Source: Thermoplasmatales archaeon SM1-50 (GTDB taxonomy: Archaea; Thermoplasmatota; E2; DHVEG-1). From it: a DNA stretch of 35,327 nt. The translations under genes were made by a program, and so were the position numbers. Under the pieces are notes generated by a model. That model saw only the letters and a list, made by a program, of their open reading frames with translations, was not told the DNA's origin and did not search any database. The DNA lies in contig LSSI01000073.1 of the NCBI GenBank assembly GCA_001595945.1, positions 1 through 35,327 of the forward strand. Reading direction: 5' to 3'. The number at the start of each line of letters is the position of its first letter. Position 1 is the stretch's first letter. Shown piece after piece: positions 34,408-35,327 of this stretch.

Positions 34408-34480
34408 CAAAACCACTTTGATATCGGATTACTTTTAAAACTCTTTTTCTTTTCTGTTTTACAAGAACGGATTGGATATC

Positions 34481-34996
34481 ATGATAGTAGTATTACGACT
34501 CGGACATCGAATCGATCGTGACAAACGGATTACCACACATGTTGCATTGGTCGCACGAGCATTTGGTGCTGACGTCATCCTAATCACCACGAAAGATGAA
34601 AAAATAAAGAAGAATATTCAGGCTGTCTGCAAACGGTTTGGCGGAAATTTCCAGATCCAAACAGGCGTCGATCCTAAAAAAACCATCAAATCATGGACAG
34701 GATCCATCGTTCATCTCACGATGTATGGAGAGGAGCTGGAAAAAGCAGTAAGCCGCCTTGATGCAACTCGTGATCTGCTAGTTATTGTTGGGGCTGAAAA
34801 AGTACCTCCCTATTATTACCAGGTTGCTAATTTCAATATTTCAGTTGGTAATCAACCGCATTCTGAGGTTGCTGCATTAGCACTGTTCCTTGACCGATTT
34901 ACCAAAGCTACTTGGCAAAAAAAAGAGTTCCATGGAAACATTCAAATTGTTCCTTGGGTTAACGGTAAAAAAGTTCTTTCAAAGGAAAAAACATGA
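34481..34996 (+). CDS. trm56: tRNA (cytidine(56)-2'-O)-methyltransferase aTrm56 (SPOUT)
   Basis: 171 residues from ATG 34481; the family begins M.VVLRLGHR, so the in-frame TTG at 34472 is not needed. Signatures are VVLRLGHRIDRDKRITTHVALVARAFGA, IVIVGAEKVP-like knot entry (LLVIVGAEKVPPYYY) and the trefoil-knot end SVGNQPHSEVAALALFLDRF. It methylates the 2'-OH of C56 in the T loop of archaeal tRNAs. Its 3' end overlaps the HD-domain gene by 4 bases (ATGA). Confidence 0.92.
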   Translation: MIVVLRLGHRIDRDKRITTHVALVARAFGADVILITTKDEKIKKNIQAVCKRFGGNFQIQTGVDPKKTIKSWTGSIVHLTMYGEELEKAVSRLDATRDLLVIVGAEKVPPYYYQVANFNISVGNQPHSEVAALALFLDRFTKATWQKKEFHGNIQIVPWVNGKKVLSKEKT

Positions 34997-35327
34997 ACAC
35001 GATTCCAAATCCTGGACAATGCCTGCGATTATTAAAAAAAGCTGGGTGTTCCAATGAAGTCATTGTTCATTGTAAAGCAGTACGAAGGGTCGCTGTGAGG
35101 ATAGCGAAGAAGGCTCATGCGAATATTGAGCTTGTCGAGACAGGCGCTTTGCTTCATGACATAGGACGGTCAAAGACCCAAGGGATCATGCATGGGGTTG
35201 AAGGAGCAAAAATCGCTCGTCAGGTAGGTTTACCAGAATGCATCGCTAATATCATCGAAAGACATTTAGGCGCCGGGATACCAAAAGACGAAGCAATCGC
35301 GTTAGGCTTACCACCAAAAGATTATAT
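34993..35327 (+). CDS. HD-domain phosphohydrolase, C-terminus beyond window
   Basis: At least 111 residues, starting at ATG 34993 inside the aTrm56 stop (ATGA). HD metal ligands are visible: His26 in VIVHCKAVRR, the His-Asp pair in TGALLHDIGR and His in IMHGVEGAKIA, with IIERHLGAG after. These TIGR00295-like archaeal HDIG proteins often sit beside aTrm56 or are fused to it. They hydrolyse phosphate esters, substrate unknown. Tight overlap suggests joint translation with the methyltransferase. Confidence 0.88.
   Translation, partial: MNTIPNPGQCLRLLKKAGCSNEVIVHCKAVRRVAVRIAKKAHANIELVETGALLHDIGRSKTQGIMHGVEGAKIARQVGLPECIANIIERHLGAGIPKDEAIALGLPPKDY

Noticed and set aside
1-35327. CRISPR arrays, rRNA genes and complete insertion sequences
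   Set aside because: I looked for regularly spaced direct repeats, rRNA signatures and transposase motifs with terminal repeats and saw none. The repeats in the first gene are diverged protein domains, not short DNA repeats.

Overview
The window looks archaeal and most likely comes from an uncultured Thermoplasmatota-like lineage, perhaps a protein-degrading sediment type such as MBG-D/Thermoprofundales; the lineage is inference. The archaeal markers are pantoate kinase beside CoaBC, an Hjc-type Holliday junction resolvase, aTrm56, TreT, a four-subunit 2-oxoacid:ferredoxin oxidoreductase, a PGF-CTERM (archaeosortase) signal, and TATA boxes upstream of genes. The DNA is AT-rich and TTG/GTG starts are common.

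Layout. (1) 1-7654, minus strand: three secreted proteins. These are a truncated giant repeat adhesin, a gingipain-like C25 cysteine peptidase and an M14 zinc carboxypeptidase. The two peptidases end in the same module pair, a PKD-like domain followed by a C-terminal domain of about 97 residues. (2) 8090-12035, plus strand: a signalling cluster with a three-repeat protein of a fold I do not recognise, a histidine kinase with an extra C-terminal domain, and a HAMP-PAS-PAS protein without a kinase. (3) 12136-17138: an aminotransferase, a small helical protein, a thiamine-binding-type protein and the oxidoreductase genes gamma-delta-alpha-beta. With the secreted peptidases these fit a peptide/amino-acid fermenting life. 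(4) 17144-20331, minus: pantoate kinase, CoaBC, a universal stress protein and Hjc. (5) 20413-24348: two CBS-domain proteins, a Zn-ribbon protein, a stand-alone copy of the repeat domain from region 2, a PGF-CTERM surface protein and a winged-helix regulator. (6) 24.4-28.1 kb: a gene-poor stretch that looks like the remains of an integrated element. It has a 5'-truncated tyrosine recombinase running into the 3' end of tRNA-Val(CAC), a degenerate copy of the tRNA 3' end 3.6 kb away, and two small genes each interrupted by one in-frame TGA. It also holds an AbrB-like protein and a TauE/SafE transporter. (7) 28.3-33.3 kb: trehalose metabolism with two complete routes (OtsA/OtsB and TreT) and a divergent GT4 glycosyltransferase. 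(8) 33.4-35.3 kb: a PRC-barrel protein, a charged low-complexity protein, aTrm56 and an HD-domain protein cut by the window edge.

Best candidates for something undescribed are the roughly 125-residue domain found three times in the 8090 gene and once in the 22440 gene, linked to a kinase and a kinase-less sensor with no response regulator nearby, and the shared C-terminal domain of the two secreted peptidases. All functions are assigned by reading motifs; no database search was run.
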